Shown: positions 13,901 through 27,200 of the stretch, piece after piece
Numbering within the stretch: position 1 is the stretch's first letter
How the letters are laid out: the number at the start of each line of letters is the position of its first letter
Assembly: GCF_029407905.1 (NCBI RefSeq)
Contig: NW_026577901.1
Coordinates: forward strand, 1,922,001-1,986,000
Direction: 5' to 3'
DNA length: 64,000 nucleotides
From: Bubalus kerabau
Taxonomy: Eukaryota; Chordata; Mammalia; Artiodactyla; Bovidae
Notes under the pieces: generated by a model
Seen by the model: the letters and a program-made list of their open reading frames with translations, nothing else
The model's database searches: none
What the model was told of the DNA's origin: nothing
Position numbers and translations under genes: made by a program

Positions 13901-15898
13901 CCCTCCTGATCGCGACAGGAGGGTCGATTCCCCTTTTTTGTCTTGAAGGGGTTCCTGCCTTTCCCGGTGCATCTCAGGATGAGGCCGGTCTCACGAGGAT
14001 ATTCGAGACATAGCCACTTGGATGGTGACACATGCCGAAAGACCCCGATTTCCTGGTCCGCTCTTGATAAGATCCTGATGCCCGGACACCTCTTTGAAGA
14101 TAACCCTTTTGATGAAGGCACAACACTTAGGGGCACTGACACCCCTGGGTATCGTCCGGAGAAACCCGCAGGTACCACACACAGCTCGAGAAGTGACCTG
14201 TCACCCCGTGAACAACTGGAGAGGCAAGCAGAGTTCCATTCCTCCACACAAGACGAGGCCTGACTCTCCTGTTCGAACTCTGCAGCGAAACTGCGATCCG
14301 AGTCAGATCTGGCCCAGGGGAAGTCAGGAGAGGAAACATGAGTTTCCTGCCTCCACTCGAGATGAGGCCCTCTTCCATTGCACCGAACCCAGTGGAGTCC
14401 CGAGAGACCCCTCCCAACTGCACAGTATCCCTGACTTCTCAGAGGCACCTTTAGACCTTCCTGAGATCACCGGCACAAGTCGAGGGAACCAAGGGTTTCC
14501 TGCCCCAACCCGTAAAAGACCTCGAGAGTCCTTCTTCAATGCGTCTTGAGGTGCGATTCCCCTACCATGACTCGAGAGCAATGACGCGCTCCCCCAGCCA
14601 CGCACATAGAAACCTGACTTCCCTGGCGCCACAGAAGAGGCTTCCTGAGCTCCCCATTATACCTCGTGAGCAACACCACATTGGAGCCGCAGCTCGAGAA
14701 TACCCACGAGACGCCCCAGTCCTCACGAGATGAGGGCCTTCCTTTGCTGTATGGCCTGGAGAGCAATCCTGAGTCCTCTCTCCAAACTCCACAGGAGGCT
14801 TGACTCATTTTAGGCCACACAGTGAGCTCCAAGATATACCCGTCGCGACTTGACAGGAGAGCGGTGTCCTTGGCTTCCCCTCGAGACGAGGCCTGACTCC
14901 CCGGGTGAGTCGAGAATGCAATGCTGAGATCGCTTTCGCCCCAGCAGAGGAACATTAGGTCCTGGACACAAGCGTAGATGAGGTCTATTTGGCCCTGCAG
15001 TGTCTCGAGAGCAATCCCCAGTTCTAACTCACAATTCGAATGAAAACTGGACTTCCCTGGGCCAGTTGAAGAGGAAGCCTGAATTCCCCGTTGTAACTCG
15101 AGAATCCCACCCCAACTCAAGAGAAACCACGTGGTTCCCCCGTCATCGAAAGATGAGGCCCTTGCCCGCTACAGCGTCTCAAGAGAAGTCCCACGTTCCG
15201 TATTGAAGAGCGAAAAGTTACTTGGAACCCTTGATGCGACCCCAAAAGTTCCCCGACATACCAGTCTCACTTGAGGAGAACACCGAGGTTCCTGGCACCA
15301 CTTCATCTGAGACTCTTCTCCCCTCTTGATCGCGACAGGAGGTTCGATTCCCCTGCTTTGTCTGGAAGGCGTTCCCGACCTTCCTGGCGCACATCAAGAT
15401 GAGGCCAGTCTCACGAGGAAATTCGAGACATAGCCTCGTGGGTGGTGCGACATGCCAAAAGACCCCGATTCCCTGGTCCGCTCTTGATAAGAACCCAATG
15501 GCAGAACCCAACTCGAAGGCAATCCTGTGGAACAAGGCACAACACGAAGGGGCAGTGACACCCCAGTGCATCGTCCAGAAAAACCCGCAAGTTCCACATA
15601 CAAATCGACAAGTGGCCTGTCACCCCATGAACAACGCGACAGTCAAGCGGAGTTCCATTCCTCCACACAAGACGAGGCCTGACTCTCCTGTCCCAACTCT
15701 GCAGGGACTCTGCGATCCGAGTCAGATCCGGCGCATTCGAAGCCAGGAGAGGAACCCTGTGGTTCCTGCCTCAACTTGTCATGAGGCCCTCTTCCATTGC
15801 ACCAAACCCAGTGGAGTTCCGAGAGGCCCCTCCCAACTCCACAGTGACCCTGACTTCTCAGAGGCACGCTGAGAAGCTTCCTGAGGTCACTGGCACAA
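7966..15898 (+). repeat. Diverged satellite block A
   Basis: Satellite monomers that have drifted from the array type and from each other. Marker steps are 1401, 1399, 1836, 1402, 1419 and 1419 bp. CpG decay is plain: terminal CTCGAG motifs often read CTTGAG or CTCAAG. GAATTC sites appear (for example near 8,191 and 10,424). The block is duplicated as block B at an offset of 37,076-37,077 bp up to about 13,990, then at 35,657 bp, so block A has one more monomer (about 1,420 bp, roughly 13,990-15,410) than block B. The monomer between markers 10739 and 12575 is overlong because of an internal 434-bp duplication. No gene or foreign insertion is seen. Confidence 0.87.
11428..12295 (+). repeat. 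434-bp intra-monomer tandem duplication (14 x 31 bp), block A copy
   Basis: The segment starting ACTGGCGCCGCAG occurs at 11,428 and again at 11,862, exactly 434 bp apart, which is fourteen 31-bp sub-repeats. Both copies run in parallel through the same landmarks (GGGCTCCAAGAGATACCC, GAGGTCT, CTGCAGTGACT). The extra length explains the 1,836-bp marker spacing here. The switch between phases lies at about 11,800-11,815, where a late-monomer CCTGGGCCAACACAAGAGG-like sub-repeat is replaced by the similar early-monomer CCTGGCGCCACACGAGAGG-like one. That is what out-of-register exchange between related 31-mers would leave. The two copies have since diverged by many substitutions, so the event is old relative to the array homogenisation. 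Confidence 0.85.
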
Positions 15899-17990
15899 GT
15901 CGATGGAACCCAGGGTTTCCTGCTGCAACCCAAGAAAGACCTCGAGAGTCCTTCTTTAACACGTTTTCAGGCCCAATTCCCCTACCATGACTCGAGAACA
16001 ATGACGGGCTCCCTCTCACCACGTGCATAGAGACCTGACTGCCCTGGCACCACATGAGAGGCTCACTGAGCTCCCAGTCTTACTTCCTGAGAAACCCCAC
16101 ACTAGCGCCACAGCTCGAGAAAACCTACGAGACGCCCCAGTCATCGGGAGACGAGGGCCTTCATTTCCTGCATTGCCTGGAGAGCAATCCCGTGTCCTCC
16201 CTCCAAACACCAGAGGAGGTTTGACTCCCTTTAAGCCACTCAGTGGGCTCCAAGACATACCCGTCCGACTCGAGAGGAGAGCAGAGTCCTTTGCTTCCCC
16301 TCGAGACGAGGCCTGACTCCAGGGTGAGTCTGGAATGCAACCCCGAGATTCCTGTCGCCCCTTGGCATGAACATTAGGTCCTGCACACAAGCCTTGGTGG
16401 GGTCTCTTTTGCCTTCAGTGACTAGAGCGCACCTCCAGCTCTTCCTCGAATCTCGAATGGAAGATAAGACTTTTGTGGGCCAACACAAGAGGAAGCATGA
16501 ATTCCCTGTGGTAACTCAAATATCCCACCGCAAGTCGAGAAAAACCAAGTGGTTCCCCAGTCATTCCAAGATGAGGCCCTTGCCCGCTGGAGCACCCCAA
16601 GAGAAGTCCCACGTTCCAATTTGAAGAGCGAAACGGTACTTGGAACGCGTTATGCGACCCCAAAAGTTACCCGACATACCTGTCTCACTTGAGGGAAACA
16701 CCGAGGTTCCCAGCAGCACTTCATCTGAGCCACTTCTCTCCTCCTGATCGCCACAGGAGGGTCGATTCCTCTGCTTTGTCTGGAAGGGTTTCATGACCTT
16801 CGCGGCAAACCTCAGGATGAGGCCGGTTTCATGAGGAAATTCGAGACTAGCCACGTGGGTGGTGCCAAATGATGAACGACCTCGATTTCCCAGGCCGCTC
16901 TTCATAAGAACACGATGCCCAGACACCTCTTCGAAGGCAACCCTGTGGATGAAGACACAAAACGAAGGGTCACTGACACCCCCATGCATCGTCTGGAAAA
17001 ACCTGCAGATTTCACACACAGTTTGACAAGGGGCCTGAAACCCCATGAACAACTCGAGAGGCAAGCGGAGTTCCATTCCTCAGAAAACACATAGCCTGAC
17101 TCTCCTGTCCCAACTCTGCAGGGACACTACGATCAGAGTCAGAATTGGAGAGGAAGCCTGAGGTTCCTGCCTCCACTCGAGATGAGGCCCTCTTCCATTG
17201 CGACAAACCCAGTGGAGTCCCGAGAGGCCCCGCCAACTCCACAGCGTCCCTCACCTCTCAGAGGCACTCTGGGAAGTTCCCTCAGGTCCCCGGCAGAAGT
17301 CGGGGGAAAGAGGATTTCCCGCTGCAACCCGAGAAAGACATCGAGAGTCCTTCTTTAACGAGTCTTGAGGCCCTAGTCCCCTACCATGACTCGAGAACAA
17401 TGACGCGCTCCTTCTCGCCACGTGCATGGAGACATGACTTCCCTGGAGCCGCATGAGAGGCTCCCTGAGATCCTCATCGTGCCTCGGGAGGAAACCCCCA
17501 CGGGTGCCGCAGCTCGAGGAAACCCCTGAGATGCCCCCGTCCTCGCGAGGTGAGGGCCTTCTTTTCCTGCCTGGCCTGGAGAGCAATCACGAGTCCTCTC
17601 TCAAAAGTGAAGAGGAGGCTGGACACCCTTGAGGCCACTCAGGGGGCACCAAGATATACGCGCCGCGACTCGGGAGGAGAGCGGAGTCCTTTGCTTCCCC
17701 TCGAGGCGAGGCCTGACTGCCTGGGGGAGCATGGGATGCAAACCCGAGATCCTTGTCTTCCCTGGAGAGGAGCATTAGGTCCTGGACACACGCCTAGATG
17801 AGGTCTCTTTGGCCCTGCAATGACTCGAGCCCAACCCCCAGCTTTCCCTCGCCACTAGAATAGAAGATTGGGCTACCCAGGGCCGACAAAAGAGGAAGCC
17901 TGAAATCCCCCGTCGTAACACGAGAATCCCGCCGCAACTCGAGAAAAACCACATGGTTCCCACCTCTTCGCAAGATGAGGCCCTTGCCCG
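15899..17990 (+). repeat. Satellite edge block, copy 2 (left of homogeneous array 2)
   Basis: Nearly identical to the start of the window (offset 15,898) and similar to 51,556 onward (offset 35,657). Like copy 1 it leads directly into a homogeneous array. The transition here is longer: sequence at 17,660-17,990 is still diverged (for example GAGGAGCATTAGGTCCTGG where the array has GAGGAATATTAGGTCCCGG), and array type is reached near 17,990. Single-base indels relative to copy 1 lie near 1,127/17,026 and in the run around 1,407/17,305. The same edge sequence sits beside two separate arrays, which suggests that edge and array were duplicated together. Confidence 0.83.
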
Positions 17991-20900
17991 TGACGGCGTC
18001 TCAAGGGAAGTCCCCTGTTCCGCCCTGAAGGGCGAAACGGTCCCTGACAGCCTTCATGCGACCCCCAAAAGTTCCCCGACACGCCGGGTTCCCTAGAGGG
18101 GAACACCGAGGGTCCCGGCACCGCTTCATCTGAGCCCCTTCTCCCCTCCTTATCGCGACAGGAGAGGCGATTCCCCTGCGTGGTCTGGAAGGGGTTCCCG
18201 GCCTTCCCGGCGCACCTCAGGATGAGGCCGGTCTCAAGAGGAAATTCGAGACGAGCCACGTGGGTGGGGACACATGCCGAACGCCCCCGATTCCCGGGTC
18301 CGCTCTTGAAAAGGACCCGAGGCCCGGACCCCTATTCGAAGGCAACCCTGTGGGTCAAGGCACAACACGAAGGGGCACTGCCACCCCCGGGCATCGTCCG
18401 CAAAGACCCGCGGGTTCCACACACAGCTCGACGAGGGGCCTGAGACCCCCTGAGCAACTCGAGAGGCCAGCGGGGTTCCCTTCCTCAGACAAGACGAGGC
18501 CTGACTCTCCTGTCCCAACTCTGCAGGGACCCTGCGGTCGGAGTCCGAAACGGAGAGGAAGCCTGAGGTTCCTGCCTCCCCTCGAGGTGAGGCCCTCTTC
18601 CGTTGCGCCAGACCCAGCGGAGTCCCGAGGGGCCCCGCCACCTCCATAGGATCCCTCGCCTCTCAGAGGCACCCTGGGAAGTTCCCTAAGGTCCCCGGCA
18701 GAAGGCGAGGGACACGAGTGTTTCCCGCCGCCCCCCGAGAAAGACCTCGAGAGTCCTTCTTCAACGCGTCTCGAGGCCCTAGTCCCCTCCCGTGACTCGA
18801 GAGCCAGGACGCGCTCCCCCTCGCCACGCGCATGGAGACCTGACTTCCCTGGCGCAGTACAAGAGGCTCCCTGAGATCCTCGTCGTGCCTCGGGAGAAAA
18901 CCCCCACGGGCGCCGCAGCTCGAGGAAACCCCTGAGACGCCCCCGTCCTCGCGAGCTGAGGGCCTTCTTTTCCTGAATGGCCTGGAGAGCAATCCCGGGT
19001 CCTCTCTCCAAACGGAAGAGGAGGCTGGACTCCCTTGAGGCCGCTCAGGGGGCTCCAAGAGACCCGCGTCGCGACTCGAGAGGAGAGCGGACTCTTTGGC
19101 TTCCCCTCAAGACGAGGCCTGACTCCCCGGGGGAGCCTGGAATGCAACCCCGAGATCCCTGCCTTCCCTGGAGAGTAATATTAGGTCCCGGACACACGCC
19201 TAGGTGAGGTCTCTTCGGCCCTGCAGTGACTCGAGCGCAACCCCCAGCTTTCCCTCGCAACCCGAGGGGAAGATTGGGCTTCCCAGGGCCAACCCAAGGG
19301 GAAGGCTGAAATCCCCGTCGTAACTCGAGAATGCCGCCGCAACTCGAGAAAAACCACGTGCTTCCCACCTCTTGGCAAGATGAGGCCCTTGCCCGCCACG
19401 GCGTCTCAAGGGAAGTCCCCTGTTCTGCCCTGAAGGGCGAAACGGTCCCTGACAGCCTTCCTGCGACCCCCAAAAGCCCCCCGACACGCCGGGTTCCCTC
19501 GAGGGGAACACCGAGGGTCTCAGCACCGCTTCCTCTGAGCCCCTTCTCCCCTCCTGATCGCGACAGGAGAGGCGATTCCCCTGCGTGGTCTGGAAGGGGT
19601 TCCCGGCCTTCCCGGCGCACCTCAGGATGAGGCCAGTCTCACGAGGAAATTCGAGACGTGCCACGTGGGTGGGGCCACATGCCGAACGCCCCCGATTCCC
19701 CGGTCCGCCCTTGAGAAGGACCCGAGGCCCGGACCCCTCTTCGAAGGCAACCCTGTGGGTGAAGGCACAACACGAAGGGGCACTGCCACCCCCGTGCATC
19801 GTCCGCAAAGACCCGCGGGTTCAACACACAGCTCGACGAGGGGCCTGAGACCCCCTGAGCAACTCGAGAGGCCAGCGGGGTTCCCTTCCTCAGACAAGAC
19901 GAGGCCTGACTCTCCTGTCCCAACTCTGCAGGGACCCTGCGGTCGGAGTCCGAAACGGAGAGGAAGCCTGAGGTTGCTGCCTCCCCTCGAGGTGAGGCCC
20001 TCTTCCGTTGCGCCAGACCCAGCGGAGTCCCGAGGGGCCCCGCCACCTCCACAGGATCCCTCGCCTCTCAGAGGCACCCTGGGAAGTTCCCTAAGGTCCC
20101 CGGCAGAAGGCGAGGGACACGAGGGTTTCCCGCCGCCCCCCGAGAAAGACCTCGAGAGTCCTTCTTCAATGCGTCTCGAGTCCCTAGTCCCCTCCCGTGA
20201 CTCGAGAGCCAGGACGCGCTCCCCCTCGCCACGCGCATGGAGACCTGACTTCCCTGGCACCGCACTAGAGGCTCCCTGAGATCCTCGTCGTGCCTCGGGA
20301 GAAAACCCCCACGGGCGCCGCAGCTCGAGGAAACCCCTGAGACGCCCCCGTCCTCGCGAGCTGAGGGCCTTCTTTTCCTGCATGGCCTGGAGAGCAATCC
20401 CGGGTCCTCTCTCCAAACGGAAGAGGAGGCTTGACTCCCTTGAGGCCGCTCAGGGGGCTCCAAGAGACCCGCGTCGCGACTCGAGAGGAGAGCGGAGTCC
20501 TTGGCCTCCCCTCGAGACGAGGCCTGACTCCCCGGGGGAGCCTGGAATGCAACCCCGAGATCCCTGCCTTCCCTGGAGAGGAATATTAGGTCCCGGACAC
20601 ACGCCTAGGTGAGGTCTCTTCAGCCCTGCAGTGACTCGAGCGCAACCCCCAGCTTTCCCTCGCAACCCGAGGGGAAGATTGGGCTTCCCAGGGCCAACCC
20701 AAGGGGAAGGCTGAGATCCCCGTCGTAACTCGAGAATCCCGCCGCAACTCGAGAAAAACCACGTGGTTCCCACCTCTTGGCAAGATGAGGCCCTTGCCCG
20801 CCACGGCGTCTCAAGGGAAGTCCCCTGTTCCGCCCTGAAGGGCGAAACGGTCCCTGACACCCTTCCTGCGACCCCCAAAAGCCCCCGACACGCCGGGTTC

Positions 20901-21249
20901 CCTCGAGGGGAACACCGAGGGTCCTGGCACCGCTTCCTCTGAGCCCCTTCTCCCCTCCTGATCGCGACAGGAGAGGCGATTCCCCTGCGTGGTCTGGAAG
21001 GGGTTCCCGGCCTTCCCGGCGCACCTCAGGATGAGGCCGGTCTCACGAGGAAATTCGAGACGAGCCACGTGGGTGGGGCCACATGCCGAACGCCCCCGAT
21101 TCCCCGGTCCGCCCTTGAGAAGGACCCGAGGCCCGGACCCCTCTTCGAAGGCAACCCTGTGGGTGAAGGCACAACACGAAGGGGCACTGCCACCCCCGTG
21201 CATCGTCCGCAAAGACCCGCGGGTTCCACACACAGCTCGACGAGGGGCC

Positions 21250-24200
21250 TGAGACCCCCTGAGCAACTCGAGAGGCCAGCGGGGTCACCTTCCTCAGACA
21301 AGACGAGGCCTGACTCTCCTGTCCCAACTCTGCAGGGACCCTGCGGTCGGAGTCCGAAACGGAGAGGAAGCCTGAGGTTCCTGCCTCCCCTCGAGGTGAG
21401 GCCCTCTTCCGTTGCGCCAGACCCAGCGGAGTCCCGAGGGGCCCCGCCACCTCCACAGGATCCCTCGCCTCTCAGAGGCACCCTGGGAAGTTCCCTAAGG
21501 TCCCCGGCAGAAGGCGAGGGACACGAGGGTTTCCCGCCGCCCCCCCGAGAAAGACCTCGAGAGTCCTTCTTCAACGCGTCTCGAGGCCCTAGTCCCCTCC
21601 CGTGACTCGAGAGCCAGGACGCGCTCCCCCTCGCCACGCGCATGGAGACCTGACTTCCCTGGCGCCGCACAAGAGGCTCCCTGAGATCCTCGTCGTGCCT
21701 CGGGAGAAAACCCCCACGGGCGCCGCAGCTCGAGGAAACCCCTGAGACGCCCCCGTCCTCGCGAGCTGAGGGCCTTCTTTTCCTGCATGGCCTGGAGAGC
21801 AATCCCGGGTCCTCTCTCCAAACGGAAGAGGAGGCTTGACTCCCTTGAGGCCGCTCAGGGGGCTCCAAGAGACCCGCGTCGCGACTCGAGAGGAGAGCGG
21901 AGTCCTTGGCCTCCCCTCGAGACGAGGCCTGACTCCTCGGGGGAGCCTGGAATGCAACCCCGAGATCCCTGCCTTCCCTGGAGAGGAATATTAGGTCCCG
22001 GACACACGCCTAGGTGAGGTCTCTTCGGCCCTGCAGTGACTCGAGCGCAACCCCCAGCTTTCCCTCGCAACCCGAGGGGAAGATTGGGCTTCCCAGGGCC
22101 AACCCAAGGGGAAGGCTGAGATCCCCGTCGTAACTCGAGAATCCCGCCGCAACTCGAGAAAACCCACGTGGTTCCCACCTCTTGGCAAGATGAGGCCCTT
22201 GCCCGCCACGGCGTCTCAAGGGAAGTCCCCTGTTCCGCCCTGAAGGGCGAAACGGTCCCTGACAGCCTTCCTGCGACCCCCAAAAGTCCCCCGACACGCC
22301 GGGTTCCCTCGAGGGGAACACCGAGGGTCCCGGCACCGCTTCCTCTGAGCCCCTTCTCCCCTCCTGATGGCGACAGGAGAGGCGATTCCCCTGCGTGGTC
22401 TGGAATGGGTTCCCGGCCTTCCCGGCGCACTTCAGGATGAGGCCGGTCTCAGGAGGAAATTCGAGACGAGCTACGTGGGTGGGGCCACATGCCGAACGCC
22501 ACCGATTCCCCGGTCCGCCCTTGAGAAGGACCCGAGGCCCGGACCCCTCTTCGAAGGCAACCCTGTGGGTGAAGGCACAACACGAAGGGGCACTGCCACC
22601 CCCGTGCATCGTCCGCAAAGACCCGCGGGTTCCACACACAGCTCGACGAGGGGCCTGAGACCCCCTGAGCAACTCGAGAGGCCAGCGGGGTTCCCTTCCT
22701 CAGACAAGACGAGGCCTGACTCTCCTGTCCCAACTCTGCAGGGACCCTGCGGTCGGAGTCCGAAACGGAGAGGAAGCCTGAGGTTCCTGCCTCCCCTCGA
22801 GGTGAGGCCCTCTTCCGTTGCACCAGACCCAGCGGAGTCCCGAGGGGCCCCGCCACCTCCACAAGATACCTCGCCTCTCAGAGGCACCCTGGGAAGTTCC
22901 CTAAGGTCCCCGGCAGAAGGCGAGGGACACGAGGGTTTCCCGCCGCCCCCCGAGGAAGACCTCGAGAGTCCTTCTTCAACGCGTCTCGAGGCCCTAGTCC
23001 CCTCCCGTGACTCGAGAGCCAGGACGCGCTCCCCCTCGCCACGCGCATGGAGACCTGACTTCCCTGGCGCCGCACGAGAGGCTCCCTGAGATCCTGGTCG
23101 TGCCTCGGGAGAAAACCCCCACGGGCGCCGCAGCTCGAGGAAACCCCTGAGACGCCCCCGTCCTCGCGAGCTGAGGGACTTCTTTTCCTGCATGGCCTGG
23201 AGAGCAATCCCGGGTCCTCTCTCCAAACGGAAGAGGAGGCTGGACTCCCTTGAGGCCGCTCAGGGGGCTCCAAGAGACCCGCGTCGCGACTCGAGAGGAG
23301 AGCGGAGTCCTTGGCCTCCCCTCGAGACGAGGCCTGACTCCCCGGGGGAGCCTGGAATGCAACCCCGAGATCCCTGCCTTCCCTGGAGAGGAATATTAAG
23401 TCCCGGACACACGCCTAGGTGAGGTCTCTTCGGACCTGCAGTGACTCGAGCGCAACCCCCAGGTTTCCCTCGCAACCCGAGGGGAAGATTGGGCTTCCCA
23501 GTGCCAACCCAAGGGGAAGGCTGAGATCCCCGTCGAAACTCGAGAATGCCGCCGCAACTCGAGAAAAACCACGTGGTTCCCACCTCTTGGCAAGATGAGG
23601 CCCTTGCCCGCCACGGCGTCTCAAGGGAAGTCCCCTGTTCCGCCCTGAAGGGCGAAACGGTCCCTGACAGCCTTCCTGCGACCCTCAAAAGCCCCCCAAC
23701 ACGCCGGGTTCCCTCGAGGGGAACACCGAGGGTCCCGGCACCGCTTCCTCTGAGCCCCTTCTCCCCTCCTGATCGCGACAGGAGAGGCGATTCCCCTGCG
23801 TGGTCTGGAAGAGGTTCCCGGCCTTCCCGGCGCACCTCAGGATGAGGCCGGTCCACGAGGAAATTCGAGACGAACCACGTGGGTGGGGCCACATGCCGAA
23901 CGCCCCCGATTCCCCGGTCCGCCCTTGAGAAGGACCCGAGGCCCGGACCCCTCTTCGAAGGCAACCCTGTGGGTGAAGGCACAACACGAAGGGGCACTGC
24001 CACCCCATTGCATCGTCCGCAAAGACCCGCGGGTTCCACACACAGCTCGACGAGGGGCCTGAGACCCCCTGAGCAACTCGAGAGGCCAGCGGGGTTCCCT
24101 TCCTCAGACAAGACGAGGCCTGACTCTCCTGTCCCAACTCTGCAGGGACCCTGCGGTCGGAGTCCGAAACGGAGAGGAAGCCTGAGGTTCCTGCCTCCCC

Positions 24201-27200
24201 TCGAGGTGAGGCCCTCTTCCGTTGCGCCAGACCCAGCGGAGTCCCGAGGGGCCCCGCCACCTCCACAGGATCCCTCGCCTCTCAGAGGCACCCTGGGAAG
24301 TTCCCTAAGGTCCCCGGCAGAAGGCGAGGGACACGAGGGTTTCCCGCCGCCCCCCCGAGAAAGACCTCGAGAGTCCTTCTTCAACGCGTCTCGAGGCCCT
24401 AGTCCCCTCCCGTGACTCGAGAGCCAGGACGCGCTCCCCCTCGCCACGCGCATGGAGACCTGACTTCCCTGGCGCCGCACGAGAGGCTCCATGAGATCCT
24501 CGTCGTGCCTCGGGAGAAAACCCCCACGGGCCCCGCAGCTCGAGGAAACACCTGAGACGCCCCCGTCCTCGCGAGCTGAGGGCCTTCTTTTCCTGCATGG
24601 CCTGGAGAGCAATCCCGGGTCCTCTCTCCAAACGGAAGAGGAGGCTGGACTCCCTTGAGGCCGCTCAGGGGGCTCCAAGAGACCCGCGTCGCGACTCGAG
24701 AGGAGAGCGGAGTCCTTGGCCTCCCCTCGAGACGAGGCCTGACTCCCCGGGGGAGCCTGGAATGCAACCCCGAGATCCCTGCCTTCCCTGGAGAGGAATA
24801 TTAAGTCCCGGACACACGCCTAGGTGAGGTCTCTTCGGACCTGCAGTGACTCGAGCGCAACCCCCAGGTTTCCCTCGCAACCCGAGGGGAAGATTGGGCT
24901 TCCCAGTGCCAACCCAAGGGGAAGGCTGAGATCCCCGTCGAAACTCGAGAATGCCGCCGCAACTCGAGAAAAACCACGTGGTTCCCACCTCTTGGCAAGA
25001 TGAGGCCCTTGCCCGCCACGGCGTCTCAAGGGAAGTCCCCTGTTCCGCCCTGAAGGGCGAAACGGTCCCTGACAGCCTTCCTGCGACCCTCAAAAGCCCC
25101 CCAACACGCCGGGTTCCCTCGAGGGGAACACCGAGGGTCCCGGCACCGCTTCCTCTGAGCCCCTTCTCCCCTCCTGATCGCGACAGGAGAGGCGATTCCC
25201 CTGCGTGGTCTGGAAGAGGTTCCCGGCCTTCCCGGCGCACCTCAGGATGAGGCCGGTCCACGAGGAAATTCGAGACGAACCACGTGGGTGGGGCCACATG
25301 CCGAACGCCCCCGATTCCCCGGTCCGCCCTTGAGAAGGACCCGAGGCCCGGACCCCTCTTCGAAGGCAACCCTGTGGGTGAAGGCACAACACGAAGGGGC
25401 ACTGCCACCCCATTGCATCGTCCGCAAAGACCCGCGGGTTCCACACACAGCTCGACGAGGGGCCTGAGACCCCCTGAGCAACTCGAGAGGCCAGCGGGGT
25501 TCCCTTCCTCAGACAAGACGAGGCCTGACTCTCCTGTCCCAACTCTGCAGGGACCCTGCGGTCGGAGTCCGAAACGGAGAGGAAGCCTGAGGTTCCTGCC
25601 TCCCCTCGAGGTGAGGCCCTCTTCCGTTGCGCCAGACCCAGCGGAGTCCCGAGGGGCCCCGCCACCTCCACAGGATCCCTCGCCTCTCAGAGGCACCCTG
25701 GGAAGTTCCCTAAGGTCCCCGGCAGAAGGCGAGGGACACGAGGGTTTCCCGCCGCCCCCCCGAGAAAGACCTCGAGAGTCCTTCTTCAACGCGTCTCGAG
25801 GCCCTAGTCCCCTCCCGTGACTCGAGAGCCAGGACGCGCTCCCCCTCGCCACGCGCATGGAGACCTGACTTCCCTGGCGCCGCACGAGAGGCTCCCTGAG
25901 ATCCTCGTCGTGCCTCGGGAGAAAACCCCCACGGGCCCCGCAGCTCGAGGAAACACCTGAGACGCCCCCGTCCTCGCGAGCTGAGGGCCTTCTTTTCCTG
26001 CATGGCCTGGAGAGCAATCCCGGGTCCTCTCTCCAAACGGAAGAGGAGGCTGGACTCCCTTGAGGCCGCTCAGGGGGCTCCAAGAGCCCCGCGTCGCGAC
26101 TCGAGAGGAGAGCGGACTCTTTGGCTTCCCCTCGAGACGAGGCCTGACTCCCCGGGGGAGCCTGGAATGCAACCCCGAGATCCCTGCCTTCCCTGGAGAG
26201 GAATATGAGGTCCCGGACACATGCCTAGGTGAGGTCTCTTCGGCCCTGCAGTGACTCGAGCGCAACCCCCAGCTTTCCCTCGCAACCCGAGGGGAAGATT
26301 GGGCTTCCCAGGGCCAACCCAAGGGGAAGGCTGAGATCCCCGTCGTAGCTCGAGAATCCCGCCGCAACTCGAGAAAAACCACGTGGTTCCCACCTCTTGG
26401 CAAGATGAGGCCCTTGCCCGCCACGGCGACTCAAGGGAAGTCCCCTGTTCCGCCCTGAAGGGCGAAACGGTCCCTGACAGCCTTCCTGCGACCCCCAAAA
26501 GTCCCCCGACACGCCGGGTTCCCTCGAGGGGAACACCGAGGGTCCCGGCACCGCTTCCTCTGAGCCCCTTCTCCCCTCCTGATCGCGACAGGAGAGGCGA
26601 TTCCCCTGCGTGGTCTGGAAGGGGTTCCCGGCCTTCCCGGCGCACCTCAGGATGAGGCCGGTCTCACGAGGAAATTCGAGACGAGCCACGTGGGTGGGGA
26701 CACATGCCGAACGACCCCGATTCCCCGGTCCGCCCTTGAGAATGACCCGAGGCCCGGACCCCTCTTCGAAGGCAACCCTGTGGGTGAAGGCACAACACGA
26801 AGGGGCACTGCCACCCCCGTGCATCGTCCGCAAAGACCCGCGGGTTCCACACACAGCTCGACGAGGGGCCTGAGACCCCCTGAGCAACTCGAGAGGCCAG
26901 CGGGGTTCCCTTCCTCAGACAAGACGAGGCCTGACTCTCCTGTCCCAACTCTGCAGGGACCCTGCGGTCGGAGCCCGAAACGGAGAGGAAGCCTGAGGTT
27001 CCTGCCTCCCCTCGAGGTGAGGCCCTCTTCCGTTGCGCCAGACCCAGCGGAGTCCCGAGGGGCCCCGCCACCTCCACAGGATCCCTCGCCTCTCTGAAGC
27101 ACCCTGGGAAGTTCCCTAAGGTCCCCGGCAGAAGGCCAGGGACACGAGGTTTTCCCGCCGCCCCTCGAGAAAGACCTCGAGAGTCCTTCTTCAACGCGTC

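Noticed and set aside
23260..24678. 472-codon minus-strand frame as a gene
   Set aside because: It lies wholly in satellite, is longer than one repeat unit, depends on two indels, and its product is a repeat-derived Arg/Gly/Ser-rich string with no domain.
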